Source: Methylomonas subterranea (GTDB taxonomy: Bacteria > Pseudomonadota > Gammaproteobacteria > Methylococcales > Methylomonadaceae). Taken from it: a stretch of 34,061 bases of DNA. Numbering within the stretch: position 1 is the first letter of the stretch; each line of letters starts with the position of its first letter. Positions 10,405 through 17,738 of the stretch are shown piece after piece. The DNA is taken from contig NZ_JANIBJ010000041.1 in NCBI RefSeq assembly GCF_024505185.1, positions 1 through 34,061 of the forward strand, written 5' to 3'. A program made the position numbers and the translations under genes. The notes below the pieces were generated by a model. That model searched no databases. It was given only the letters and a program-made list of their open reading frames with translations, and was not told the DNA's origin.

Positions 10405-10518
10405 GTGAAAGTACGCGCATCAATCAAGCCCATTTGTAAGAACTGCAAAATTATTAAAAGAAGCGGTGTTGTCAGAGTTATCTGCAAAGATGGTCGACAC
10501 AAACAGCGTCAAGGTTAA
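10405..10518 (+). CDS. rpmJ: 50S ribosomal protein L36, zinc-binding form
   Basis: Very small large-subunit protein of 37 residues. Translation from GTG 10405 begins [15 protein letters not shown] and ends RHKQRQG. Four likely zinc ligands are visible, C11, C14, C27 and H32, so this is the C-plus type. A strong ribosome-binding site (aggag, 10394-10398) lies 6 bp upstream. It is the last gene of the spc operon, 16 bp after secY. Confidence 0.97.
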   Translation: MKVRASIKPICKNCKIIKRSGVVRVICKDGRHKQRQG

Positions 10519-10520
10519 TT

Positions 10521-10548
10521 TTGTTTTTTTCAAGAAAGATGTTATAAT
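10521..10548 (+). promoter_or_regulatory. Putative sigma-70 promoter of the alpha operon
   Basis: The 69-bp gap between rpmJ and rpsM holds a perfect TATAAT -10 box at 10543-10548, with TTGTTT at 10521-10526 as a weak -35 box and a 16-bp spacer. A start around 10555 would give a leader of about 30 nt before rpsM. E. coli also has a separate alpha promoter here; use in this organism is inferred. Confidence 0.55.
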
Positions 10549-10587
10549 TCTCGATTAACTTAAGAAACAAACTTTAGGAGTATCTGG

Positions 10588-10944
10588 ATGGCTCGTATAG
10601 CCGGTATAAACGTAGCTGATCATAAGCACGCAGAAATTGCATTGACTGCTATATATGGAATTGGAAGGCAGACTGCAAGGCTTATCTGCGCTAAGGTTGG
10701 CATACAAACTACCGTAAAGATCAAAGAACTAACTGAAGATCAAGTCGAAAATATTCGTAAAGTTATCTCCACAATGACAGTTGAGGGTGATCTGCGTCGC
10801 GAAGTTTCAATGAACATCAAGCGGTTAATGGATCTTGGATGCTATCGAGGCATTAGACATAGAAGAGGGCTTCCGTTAAGAGGTCAGCGTACCAGAACCA
10901 ACGCAAGGACCCGCAAAGGCCCTAGAAAACCCGTTACAAAATAA
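10588..10944 (+). CDS. rpsM: 30S ribosomal protein S13
   Basis: Small-subunit protein S13 in the 30S head, which makes bridges to L5 and touches the P-site tRNA through its basic tail. The 118 residues begin [20 protein letters not shown] and include the signature [19 protein letters not shown], then a KGPRKP tail. ATG 10588 follows aggagtatctgg. It is the first gene of the alpha operon and is preceded by a promoter-like sequence. Confidence 0.98.
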   Translation: MARIAGINVADHKHAEIALTAIYGIGRQTARLICAKVGIQTTVKIKELTEDQVENIRKVISTMTVEGDLRREVSMNIKRLMDLGCYRGIRHRRGLPLRGQRTRTNARTRKGPRKPVTK

Positions 10945-10965
10945 AGTTTTTAAAAAGGCAAGTTA

Positions 10966-11352
10966 ATGGCAACCCAAAACCGTGTTAAAAAACGCATAAA
11001 AAAAGAAGTGGCGGATGGCATCGCCCATGTGCACGCATCATTCAACAATACCATCGTGACTATCACAGATAGAAAGGGCAACGCTCTTTCATGGGCCACC
11101 TCCGGCGGTTCAGGCTTCAGAGGTTCTAGAAAAAGTACACCTTTTGCCGCTCAGGTAGCCGCCGAGAAAGCGGGCTTGGTTGCACAAGAATATGGCATGA
11201 AAAACCTGGACGTTATGATCAAGGGGCCCGGCCCTGGAAGAGAGTCCGCTGTTCGTTCGTTGAACAGCATGGGCTTTAAAATTTCCAATATAGTAGACGT
11301 CACACCCATTCCGCATAATGGTTGCCGTCCGCCTAAAAAACGTCGCGTATAA
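10966..11352 (+). CDS. rpsK: 30S ribosomal protein S11
   Basis: Small-subunit protein S11 on the 30S platform near the E-site mRNA. The 128 residues contain [20 protein letters not shown] near residues 19-38, [20 protein letters not shown] and the C-terminal [18 protein letters not shown], all characteristic. It lies 21 bp after rpsM and 17 bp before rpsD. Confidence 0.98.
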   Translation: MATQNRVKKRIKKEVADGIAHVHASFNNTIVTITDRKGNALSWATSGGSGFRGSRKSTPFAAQVAAEKAGLVAQEYGMKNLDVMIKGPGPGRESAVRSLNSMGFKISNIVDVTPIPHNGCRPPKKRRV

Positions 11353-11369
11353 AGGTTTTGGAGTAAAAA

Positions 11370-11990
11370 ATGGCAAGATATATTGGACCCGTCTGCAAAT
11401 TAAGTCGCAGAGAAGGAACCGACCTATTCCTGAAAAGCAGGGGAAAGTCGTTAGAAAGTAAATGCAAGCTGGATCAACGTCCAGGTCAGCACGGTGCCAA
11501 ACGCACCAGAAATTCCGATTATGCGTTACAGTTGAGAGCCAAACAAAGACTGCGTCGCATCTACGGTGTGCTGGAAAAACAGTTCAGAAACTACTATAAG
11601 GCTGCGGACTTGCAAAAAGGCGCAACAGGTCAAAACCTGCTTAACCTTTTAGAGTCGCGCCTTGACAACGTAGTCTACAGAATGGGATTCGCATCGACTC
11701 GCGCCGAAGCGCGCCAACTGGTGTCGCATAAGGCCATCGTCGTCAACTCCCAATTGATTAACATTCCCTCATACCAAGTTGCCGCGGGCGATGTCATTTC
11801 ATTGAGAGAGAAAGCGAAGAGCCAACAGCGCATCAAAGACGCTCTTGTCGTAGCGGAACAGTACGGCTTCCCCCAATGGGTAGAAGTCAACTCAAAGTCT
11901 ATGAGTGGCACCTTTAAATCTCTGCCGGATCGTGTTGATTTGGGATCTGAGATCAATGAGCAGTTGGTAGTTGAGCTCTATTCTAAGTAA
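11370..11990 (+). CDS. rpsD: 30S ribosomal protein S4
   Basis: Small-subunit protein S4, a primary 16S rRNA binder; in E. coli it is also the translational repressor of the alpha operon. The 206 residues match E. coli. The N-terminal part has [20 protein letters not shown] and [12 protein letters not shown]; an S4 RNA-binding domain follows from about residue 94 ([20 protein letters not shown], then [15 protein letters not shown]). ATG 11370 follows ttggagtaaaaa. Confidence 0.98.
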   Translation: MARYIGPVCKLSRREGTDLFLKSRGKSLESKCKLDQRPGQHGAKRTRNSDYALQLRAKQRLRRIYGVLEKQFRNYYKAADLQKGATGQNLLNLLESRLDNVVYRMGFASTRAEARQLVSHKAIVVNSQLINIPSYQVAAGDVISLREKAKSQQRIKDALVVAEQYGFPQWVEVNSKSMSGTFKSLPDRVDLGSEINEQLVVELYSK

Positions 11991-12007
11991 TTTCGTTGGA
12001 TTAAGGT

Positions 12008-13015
12008 ATGCAGAGTTCTATTGCGGGTTTGTTAAAGCCAAAATTAGTTGAAGTAATTAGCCATTCGGCGAACCATTCAAGAATCGTCATCGAGCCGCTC
12101 GAACGCGGTTATGGGCATTCTTTAGGTAACGCTCTTCGCAGAGTAATGCTGTCCTCAATACCCGGTTGTGCGGTAACAGAAGTATCTATAGCGGGCGTCT
12201 TGCACGAATACACCACGATTGAGGGTGTTCAAGAAGACGTTATAGACATACTGTTAAATTTAAAAAAGCTGTCGGTAGTTTTGCACGGCAAGGACGAAGT
12301 AACCTTGACTTTGTCGAAATCGGGCGTTGGCTGTGTGACAGCTGCGGATATCGAGACGACCAGCAGTGTTGAAATCATCAACCCCAACTTGGTTATAGCG
12401 AATCTTACCCAAGATAAACAGCTCGATATCAAGATAAAAATCGAACGCGGACGCGGTTATATACCTGCGGCTGTACGCAAAGAGCAAATGGACGACACCC
12501 CGGTTGGAGTTTTGATGGTGGACGCCGCTTTCAGTCCAATCGTCAAGGTGGCTTATCACGTTGAAACCACACGCGTAGAGCAAAGAACCAATCTTGACAA
12601 GCTGGTTATAGAACTGGAGACCAACGGTACAGTCGACCCCGAAGCCGTGATTAAACTTGCCGCTTCGATATTGCATGACCAGTTATCTGTGTTTGTTGAT
12701 TTCGAAAAAGTCAAGGAACAAGCGCCCGAAGAAAATATAGTCGAAGAAGAAGCATTCGATCCTATCTTGCTAAGACCGGTCGATGATCTTGAATTAACTG
12801 TCAGATCGGCTAATTGCCTCAAAGCCGAGAACATTTTCTATATCGGCGATCTGATACAACGTACTGAAGTCGAACTGCTGAGAACTCCGAACCTGGGCAA
12901 AAAATCGCTCACCGAAATCAAAGACATTCTCGCAATAAAGGGCTTATCGTTGGGCATGAGACTTGAAAACTGGCCGCCGGAGAATCTGGTAGATCAGTCC
13001 CAAATTGGTATATAA
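12008..13015 (+). CDS. rpoA: DNA-directed RNA polymerase subunit alpha
   Basis: Alpha subunit of RNA polymerase, which dimerises to start assembly of the core enzyme. The 335 residues show the N-terminal domain with [19 protein letters not shown] near residues 37-55 and the dimerisation surfaces up to about residue 235, an acidic linker (EEEAFDPI) and the C-terminal domain with [18 protein letters not shown], the helix-hairpin-helix part that binds UP elements and activators. Length is close to E. coli (329). It lies in the usual position between rpsD and rplQ. Confidence 0.98.
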   Translation: MQSSIAGLLKPKLVEVISHSANHSRIVIEPLERGYGHSLGNALRRVMLSSIPGCAVTEVSIAGVLHEYTTIEGVQEDVIDILLNLKKLSVVLHGKDEVTLTLSKSGVGCVTAADIETTSSVEIINPNLVIANLTQDKQLDIKIKIERGRGYIPAAVRKEQMDDTPVGVLMVDAAFSPIVKVAYHVETTRVEQRTNLDKLVIELETNGTVDPEAVIKLAASILHDQLSVFVDFEKVKEQAPEENIVEEEAFDPILLRPVDDLELTVRSANCLKAENIFYIGDLIQRTEVELLRTPNLGKKSLTEIKDILAIKGLSLGMRLENWPPENLVDQSQIGI

Positions 13016-13030
13016 ACAAGGCACACAGAA

Positions 13031-13393
13031 ATGAGACATCGTAAGTCAGGTAGACAACTAAATAAAAATAGCAGCCACAGAGGCGCGTTGTTCAGCAACA
13101 TGGCGTGCTCTTTGTTCAAGCATGAGCTGATTAAAACCACATTGCCAAAAGCAAAAGAGTTGCGTATGATCGCCGAACCTTTGATCACCTTGTCAAAAGA
13201 AGACAGTGTGGCCAAAAGACGTAACGCTTTTTCCAAACTGGGTGACAGAGAAGTTGTGACAAAGCTGTTCAACGAACTGGGCCCCAGATATAAAGAAAGA
13301 CAAGGCGGCTATTTGAGAATAATCAAATGCGGCTTTAGATCAGGCGACGATGCGCCGATGGCATACGTTGAACTGGTAGATAGAGCGGGTTAA
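13031..13393 (+). CDS. rplQ: 50S ribosomal protein L17
   Basis: Large-subunit protein L17 near the exit tunnel. The 120 residues begin [20 protein letters not shown] and contain [20 protein letters not shown] and [20 protein letters not shown], the family signatures. It is the last protein gene of the alpha operon. There is no terminator after it; the tRNA-Thr gene begins 9 bp downstream. Confidence 0.98.
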   Translation: MRHRKSGRQLNKNSSHRGALFSNMACSLFKHELIKTTLPKAKELRMIAEPLITLSKEDSVAKRRNAFSKLGDREVVTKLFNELGPRYKERQGGYLRIIKCGFRSGDDAPMAYVELVDRAG

Positions 13394-13402
13394 GAATAAA
13401 AT

Positions 13403-13478
13403 GCTGGTGTAGCTCAGTTGGTAGAGCAGCTGATTTGTAATCAGCCGGTCGCGGGTTCGAGTCCCATCACCAGCTCCA
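13403..13478 (+). tRNA. tRNA-Thr (anticodon UGU)
   Basis: A complete 76-nt cloverleaf can be folded by eye. The acceptor stem GCTGGTG (13403-13409) pairs with CACCAGC (13468-13474), followed by discriminator T and an encoded CCA at 13476-13478. The D stem is GCTC/GAGC, the anticodon stem GCTGA/TCAGC, and the 7-nt loop TTTGTAA places anticodon TGT at 13436-13438. The T arm carries GGTTCGAGTCC. It lies 9 bp after rplQ and directly before a terminator, so it is probably co-transcribed with the alpha operon. Confidence 0.98.
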
Positions 13479-13487
13479 TATAAAATT

Positions 13488-13517
13488 AGGCCTTACGGGA
13501 AACCGAAGGCCTTTTTT
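13488..13517 (+). terminator. Rho-independent terminator after rplQ/tRNA-Thr
   Basis: Arms AGGCCTT (13488-13494) and AAGGCCT (13506-13512) enclose an inner CGG-GAAA-CCG stem with a GNRA-type tetraloop, with one unpaired A on the left. A run of six T (13512-13517) follows. This should end transcripts carrying the alpha operon and the tRNA. Confidence 0.9.
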
Positions 13518-13781
13518 ATTTTCTGGGGTTACGCCGCTGTTACATGCTAGAAAAAATAGCCTGTTTAATTCGATCATTTAGTCAGTTTTCCGGCTCGGTT
13601 GCCGGTGCTAATCACGTTATCTAATCTAAATCCTGTTTTTGCACTTTCAGCATGGCGGCTGTCTGTTTCAATAATTGTCGGTGTCCGCCTTTGTAGGTGT
13701 TACGCGCGGCCTTTGGCATTATGGGAGAGCGAATGCATAGTCGCGATAATCACTTAGCGAATTGGGATTAAACGCGAAGCC

Positions 13782-14504
13782 TTGCTGTTCGTTATTGAAG
13801 AAGAGACTCAAGCGAGTCGCTTCTCCATCCATCGTTTGGCGCACTACTGCCTGGATTTGGCCGAACTCATGAAAATCGACTGCGTAGTGCCGGTGGTGAT
13901 TTTCCTCAACACGGGCAAGCGAGCTGAAACCCAGACGTTAGGTGACGACAGACACACGTATTTAAACTTCAACTACCTAGCATGCGATTTGAAACAGCGC
14001 TCGGCAGAAGACTACAAAGATAGCAACAATATTGTTGCTCGACTCAATTTGCCCAACATGTACCATGCCAGACAATATCGCCTACAACTTTATCCGGCCG
14101 CGCAACTGGGTTTGGTGCGCAACGAAACCGCCCCGAACAAAATCCGTAAATACAGCGACTTCATTGATTATTATGCAGACCTAACCGAACAAGAAGTCAT
14201 AGAATACCAACAGCATTACCAAACAAAAGAAGGTGACCTCATGGGTATGGTTAAAATTTGGACAGAAGAAGGCTTACAACAAGGTCTGGAACAAGTTCTG
14301 GAACAAGGCGAAAAAATCGGCAAAAAGAAAGAATGCATCGCCTTGTTAACCCGCATACTACGGCGTAAATTCGGATTACAACCTGCGCTAGAAATTGTTT
14401 TACAACAATTACCAAAGCAAGAAATGGAAAGATTAGAAGACTTGGTCGATGCCCTGCTGGATTTTACCGACATCAAAGACTTGGAAAATTGGTTGGGATT
14501 GTAG
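13782..14504 (+). pseudogene. 5'-truncated DUF4351/Rpn-like protein gene
   Basis: The frame encodes 240 residues, starting LFVIEEETQASRFSIHRLAH, and resembles the middle and C-terminal parts of DUF4351 proteins related to the Rpn/PD-(D/E)XK transposase-like group. A charged repeat (EEGLQQGLEQVLEQGEKIGKK, quoted in part) near residues 162-185 precedes a C-terminal DUF4351-like segment (LLTRILRRKFG ... LVDALLDFTDIKDLENWL). Family members carry roughly 70 more residues at the N-terminus. Here the homologous reading stops a few codons above the TTG at 13782 and a TAG lies at 13755-13757. The 263 bp between the terminator and this gene show no replacement N-terminus and nothing else I recognise. 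I judge it a decayed remnant; a short expressed protein is possible. Confidence 0.6.
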
Positions 14505-14793
14505 CGTGAACTGCATATTGTTTAGCCGGATCTATAGTTCAATCGTGTTATCTTGCGAATTTCGACTATACCTCCATGGCTATCAAATTTATTATTGATG
14601 GTATATGACCTTGCTTTAGGTTTCCGCCACTAGGTAGGAATGGTACGGTTTAATGATACGTTAAATATTTGTGCTTACCTGCGTGATATACTGCGTACTT
14701 CGATTCGCGGAGATGTCTGGTCCAATAAAAACACATTTCTGTAACATAAGTAATGGAAAATGTGCGTGTTAGGAACGAGCACGAAGTAACTTT

Positions 14794-14812
14794 TACAAGG
14801 CATTCCCTTGTA
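14794..14812. repeat. Short inverted repeat
   Basis: TACAAGG (14794-14800) and CCTTGTA (14806-14812) form a perfect 7-bp stem around CATTC. No T tract follows, so it is not an obvious terminator. It lies about 730 bp before the first glycosyltransferase gene. Confidence 0.5.
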
Positions 14813-14870
14813 TGTCATTTGAGATCGGTCCATAAAGGTTTTGAAGAAAATAGGTCGTTAACCCTTTGGA

Positions 14871-14886
14871 GGCTGTTTTAACAGCC
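14871..14886. repeat. 16-bp palindromic hairpin
   Basis: GGCTGTT and AACAGCC are perfect inverted arms around TT. The symmetry could suit a dimeric regulator or a small RNA hairpin. There is no T run to support termination. Confidence 0.5.
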
Positions 14887-15300
14887 GATCAGTTCCGTTT
14901 CACGCCAGGAGAGGGTTAATGAGGGTATATAAAGAAGGCTTATTGGTTTTACCCCTCGTCATCGCAAACCTTTCCCGCAGGGAGACAGGGTTTTACGGCA
15001 CCTTCGGGATTCCTTAAGCCTCTCATGGTTCGTTCGACACGCTCGCCACCAACGGCCTAACTTAACGGCATTGGAGGTAGGGTGAGGGTGAAAAATAGGG
15101 AGGTTATTAAGGACGACATCCCATACGCATAAGCTAAGCGCCTAGGGCGTTGCTACGACCATAAACAACATAAATGGCTCTATATACCCTATTCAGTGCT
15201 TCTGGAGTTTAGGGTGGATAGCCCGGCGCATTCGCCAGTATTGTCTGATGCGCCCAAATATGTTTGTTTTACCCTGTTTTGACGAAATAATTTCGGCATT

Positions 15301-15312
15301 AGCGGTAGTGAA
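15301..15312 (+). promoter_or_regulatory. ops-like element (weak match)
   Basis: AGCGGTAGTGAA matches 8 of 12 positions of the E. coli ops element GGCGGTAGCGTG, including the GCGGTAG core, on the coding strand about 230 bp upstream of the polysaccharide genes. In other bacteria ops recruits RfaH to long polysaccharide operons. A chance match is quite possible. Confidence 0.2.
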
Positions 15313-15371
15313 TCTGACCGGCGTTTACGGCAGACGTGGCCTTCCCTTTATAGCGCATGTTAACTACCCTC

Positions 15372-15514
15372 ATGGAAGGGTGTCGTAAAAGCTCCGTCTC
15401 CTGCGGGAGAGGGTTGGTGTGAGGGAGGGTAGTAAACTAATGTTTTATATGCTCTAATCCTAACCCTCACCCGGTGGGAAAAGGAACTGTTTCGATTTTT
15501 ACGACACCCTCCAT
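15372..15514. repeat. 143-bp repeat with terminal inverted ends
   Basis: The left end ATGGAAGGGTGTCGTAAAA (15372-15390) is inverted at the right end (TTTTTACGACACCCTCCAT, to 15514). The inside contains GGGAGAGGGTTGGTGTGAGGG-like and CCTAACCCTCACCCGG-like segments. The 19-bp string at 15374-15392 recurs exactly at 27238-27256. The shape suggests a non-autonomous mobile or REP-like element; it carries no gene. Confidence 0.65.
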
Positions 15515-15541
15515 AGCAAGATAAGCAACGGAAAATGCAAA

Positions 15542-16771
15542 ATGATCAAGTCAGATAAACCGCATAAGCTGATCTTTATAAACCGTTATTTCTACCCCGA
15601 TCATTCGGCTACCGCACAGATGTTGAGTGACTTAGCGTTTGGGTTAGTTACAAATGGTGTTGATTCAAGCTTACATATCGTCACTAGTCGCCAACTTTAT
15701 GATGACGCTTCCGCCCGGTTGCCGGCATACGAAGTTATCCGAGACGTACACGTGCATCGCATAGCTACCACCCGCTTTGGCCGGCAAAACTTGCTGGGGC
15801 GCGCAATAGACTATCTAAGTTTTTACCTGTCCGCGTTTTATTGTTTACTTAAACTCGCTCAAAAAGACGACACGCTAATCGCCAAAACCGACCCTCCCCT
15901 CATTTCCGTGGTTGCCGCCTTGGTCTCGACAATTAAACGCGCGCGCTTGATCAATTGGTTGCAGGACCTGTTTCCGGAAGTGGCGGCGGAACTAGGGGTA
16001 AAACTGGCGCAAGGCCTGCCTTATCGCCTATTAAAAACCATCAGAAACAAAACCTTGCAACACGCCGAAATGAACATCGCCATCGGCGAATTAATGGCCG
16101 AACGTTTGCGCAGGGAAGGCATACCCAACCATAAAATTACCGTCATCCACAATTGGGCGGACGGCGAACAGCTTAATCCCGTTCCGCATGAACAAAACCA
16201 GCTACGCACGGAATGGGGCCTGCAAGGCAAATTCGTGGTCGGCTATTCCGGCAACCTGGGCCGCAGCCACGACTTTTCCACCATATTGCAAGCGGCAGAA
16301 GCCTTGAGGCAGCGGGACGACATCGTGTTTTTACTGATAGGCGGCGGCGCGCAACTACCTCGCGTGCAGCAGGAATGCCGGGAGAAAGGTTTATCTAACG
16401 TAATGTTCAAGCCCTACCAGCCCAGGGAAAAACTCTCGGAAAGCCTGTCCGTAGCGGATGTGCATTTGATTAGCTTAAAAGCGGAATTGGAAAGTTTGAT
16501 AGTACCGAGCAAGTTTTATGGGGTTTTGGCGGTGGGGCGGCCGGTGATATTTATTGGCGATAAGCAAGGAGAATTAGCCAAAATAATTCAGTTAGAAATG
16601 TGTGGTGATGTCGTTAAGCAAGGTGATGTAGCTCAAATAATTGTAGCCATTACTAAGGAACAAAATCGAGCCATGGTAAAGCATCAAGAAAACAAAATAA
16701 GAAATCTATTTGATTTAAAATTTTCTAAGTTGAGAGCTATAAATGAGTTTGATTGCATATTCAAGTTATAA
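15542..16771 (+). CDS. Glycosyltransferase family 4 (WbuB-like)
   Basis: Predicted cytoplasmic, membrane-associated GT-B glycosyltransferase that would add a sugar to the lipid-linked repeat unit. The N-terminal domain opens LIFINRYFYPDHSATAQMLS, as in WbuB-like enzymes; the linker WLQDLFPEVAAELG and the C-terminal nucleotide-sugar domain (VVGYSGNLGRSHDF, then VPSKFYGVLAVGRPVIFIG near residues 321-339) are typical. The 409 residues fit the family. It is the first gene of the polysaccharide locus. Base composition changes sharply near 16560: the last about 70 codons are AT-rich, unlike the earlier part. Donor and acceptor sugars cannot be read from sequence. Confidence 0.9.
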   Translation: MIKSDKPHKLIFINRYFYPDHSATAQMLSDLAFGLVTNGVDSSLHIVTSRQLYDDASARLPAYEVIRDVHVHRIATTRFGRQNLLGRAIDYLSFYLSAFYCLLKLAQKDDTLIAKTDPPLISVVAALVSTIKRARLINWLQDLFPEVAAELGVKLAQGLPYRLLKTIRNKTLQHAEMNIAIGELMAERLRREGIPNHKITVIHNWADGEQLNPVPHEQNQLRTEWGLQGKFVVGYSGNLGRSHDFSTILQAAEALRQRDDIVFLLIGGGAQLPRVQQECREKGLSNVMFKPYQPREKLSESLSVADVHLISLKAELESLIVPSKFYGVLAVGRPVIFIGDKQGELAKIIQLEMCGDVVKQGDVAQIIVAITKEQNRAMVKHQENKIRNLFDLKFSKLRAINEFDCIFKL

Positions 16772-16865
16772 AAATATAGCTCCAATATGAGTTATTGTTT
16801 TTTATGAATTGTATATTTTTAGGTAACTAATATATTTTGGCGTAGCCAGAAAAGGTTGTGTTTAT

Positions 16866-17702
16866 ATGAAGACTTTTTGTGAGTTGCTAATGTGTGCGTT
16901 GCTGCTAACAGTGTTTGATTGCCACGCGTTTGAAATGTTTATTCACACAGGATATAAGCATGCGCCTGATTTTTCAAAATATGGATTTTCGAAATCAACT
17001 ATTATATATGAACAGCAGATTTATGGCGCCAAAGAAAGTAGAGATGCTATAAACAAGCAGAACTTAAATAGAATTTCCGCTATTGTGTTAACAGAGTCTT
17101 CAGAGTTTGTAATACTAGATATTGAGCATTGGTTTAAAAATTGGGGAAGGAAAAGTAATAGGCAAAAAATGGAAGTTATCAATAGATATTCTAATACATT
17201 ATATGAGTTGCGCGCTACTCTTCCAGGTCATAAGTTTGGTTATTATGGGGTGGTCCCCGCTTGGGCGCATTGGGATGTTATTCGTTCGGAGAAACAACTA
17301 AAAAAATGGGAAAGCGAAAATGTGCTTAGAAAATCAATTATCGAGTCTGTAGATGTGGTGTATCCAAATTTATATACTTATCATGATAACCCTGAAGAAT
17401 GGAAAGTATGGGCAACATTAATTCTTTCCAAGGCCAGAGAAATAGCAAAAGGTAGAGAAATAATCCCATTTATATGGCCAAATTATCATCAGTCATCATT
17501 AAAATATAAAAAAGGAAGTAGGGAGTTGCCGCCAAGTTACTGGAAGATGCAAATGGAGTTCTTAAAAAATAACGCAGATGGTTTTGTTATATGGAACGGA
17601 GCACTTGGAAGCAAGGGTAATTGGAATGATTCTATGCCTTGGTGGGTTGAAACTAAAGACTTCGTTCGGAATAATTTTCCTGATAAATATAATGGAGAAT
17701 GA
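16866..17702 (+). CDS. Secreted hyaluronidase-like (GH56-like) putative glycoside hydrolase
   Basis: A 278-residue protein with an N-terminal hydrophobic signal-like segment (MKTFCELLMCALLLTVFDC). The pattern TIIYEQQIYG near residues 45-54, then FVILDIEHWFKNWGRK (D85, E87), FGYYGVVPAW, VVYPNLYTY, IIPFIWPNYHQ and DGFVIWNG follows the strand order of GH56 hyaluronidases, in which a DxE pair supplies the catalytic acid and a substrate-assisting partner. I infer an extracytoplasmic TIM-barrel enzyme acting on an acetamido-sugar polymer, possibly the product of this locus. The similarity is by eye and remote, and activity is unproven. It lies between a GT4 and the flippase gene in the AT-rich block. 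Confidence 0.5.
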   Translation: MKTFCELLMCALLLTVFDCHAFEMFIHTGYKHAPDFSKYGFSKSTIIYEQQIYGAKESRDAINKQNLNRISAIVLTESSEFVILDIEHWFKNWGRKSNRQKMEVINRYSNTLYELRATLPGHKFGYYGVVPAWAHWDVIRSEKQLKKWESENVLRKSIIESVDVVYPNLYTYHDNPEEWKVWATLILSKAREIAKGREIIPFIWPNYHQSSLKYKKGSRELPPSYWKMQMEFLKNNADGFVIWNGALGSKGNWNDSMPWWVETKDFVRNNFPDKYNGE

Positions 17703-17738
17703 TGAATTATTGATATTTACAACTGGGTCAGGCAAAAA

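Larger units (their letters stand above)
14505..15541. other. 1-kb region without a recognisable gene
   Basis: No convincing coding sequence was found on either strand. The region holds two hairpins (14794-14812 and 14871-14886), sequences resembling the GGGAGAGGG...GTGAGGG repeat family around 14905-14990, a fragment shared with the 26.1-kb repeat (15098-15115), an ops-like string (15301-15312) and a 143-bp element with inverted ends (15372-15514). It separates the truncated DUF4351 gene from the polysaccharide locus and must contain any promoter and leader of that locus. No clear sigma-70 promoter was identified. Confidence 0.7.

Noticed and set aside
13403-13478. tRNA-Thr as an integration site of a genomic island
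   Set aside because: No integrase gene is present and no direct repeat of the tRNA 3' end was seen further right in the window.
14871-14886. Terminator of the DUF4351 gene
   Set aside because: The hairpin has no T tract and lies over 360 bp after the stop codon.
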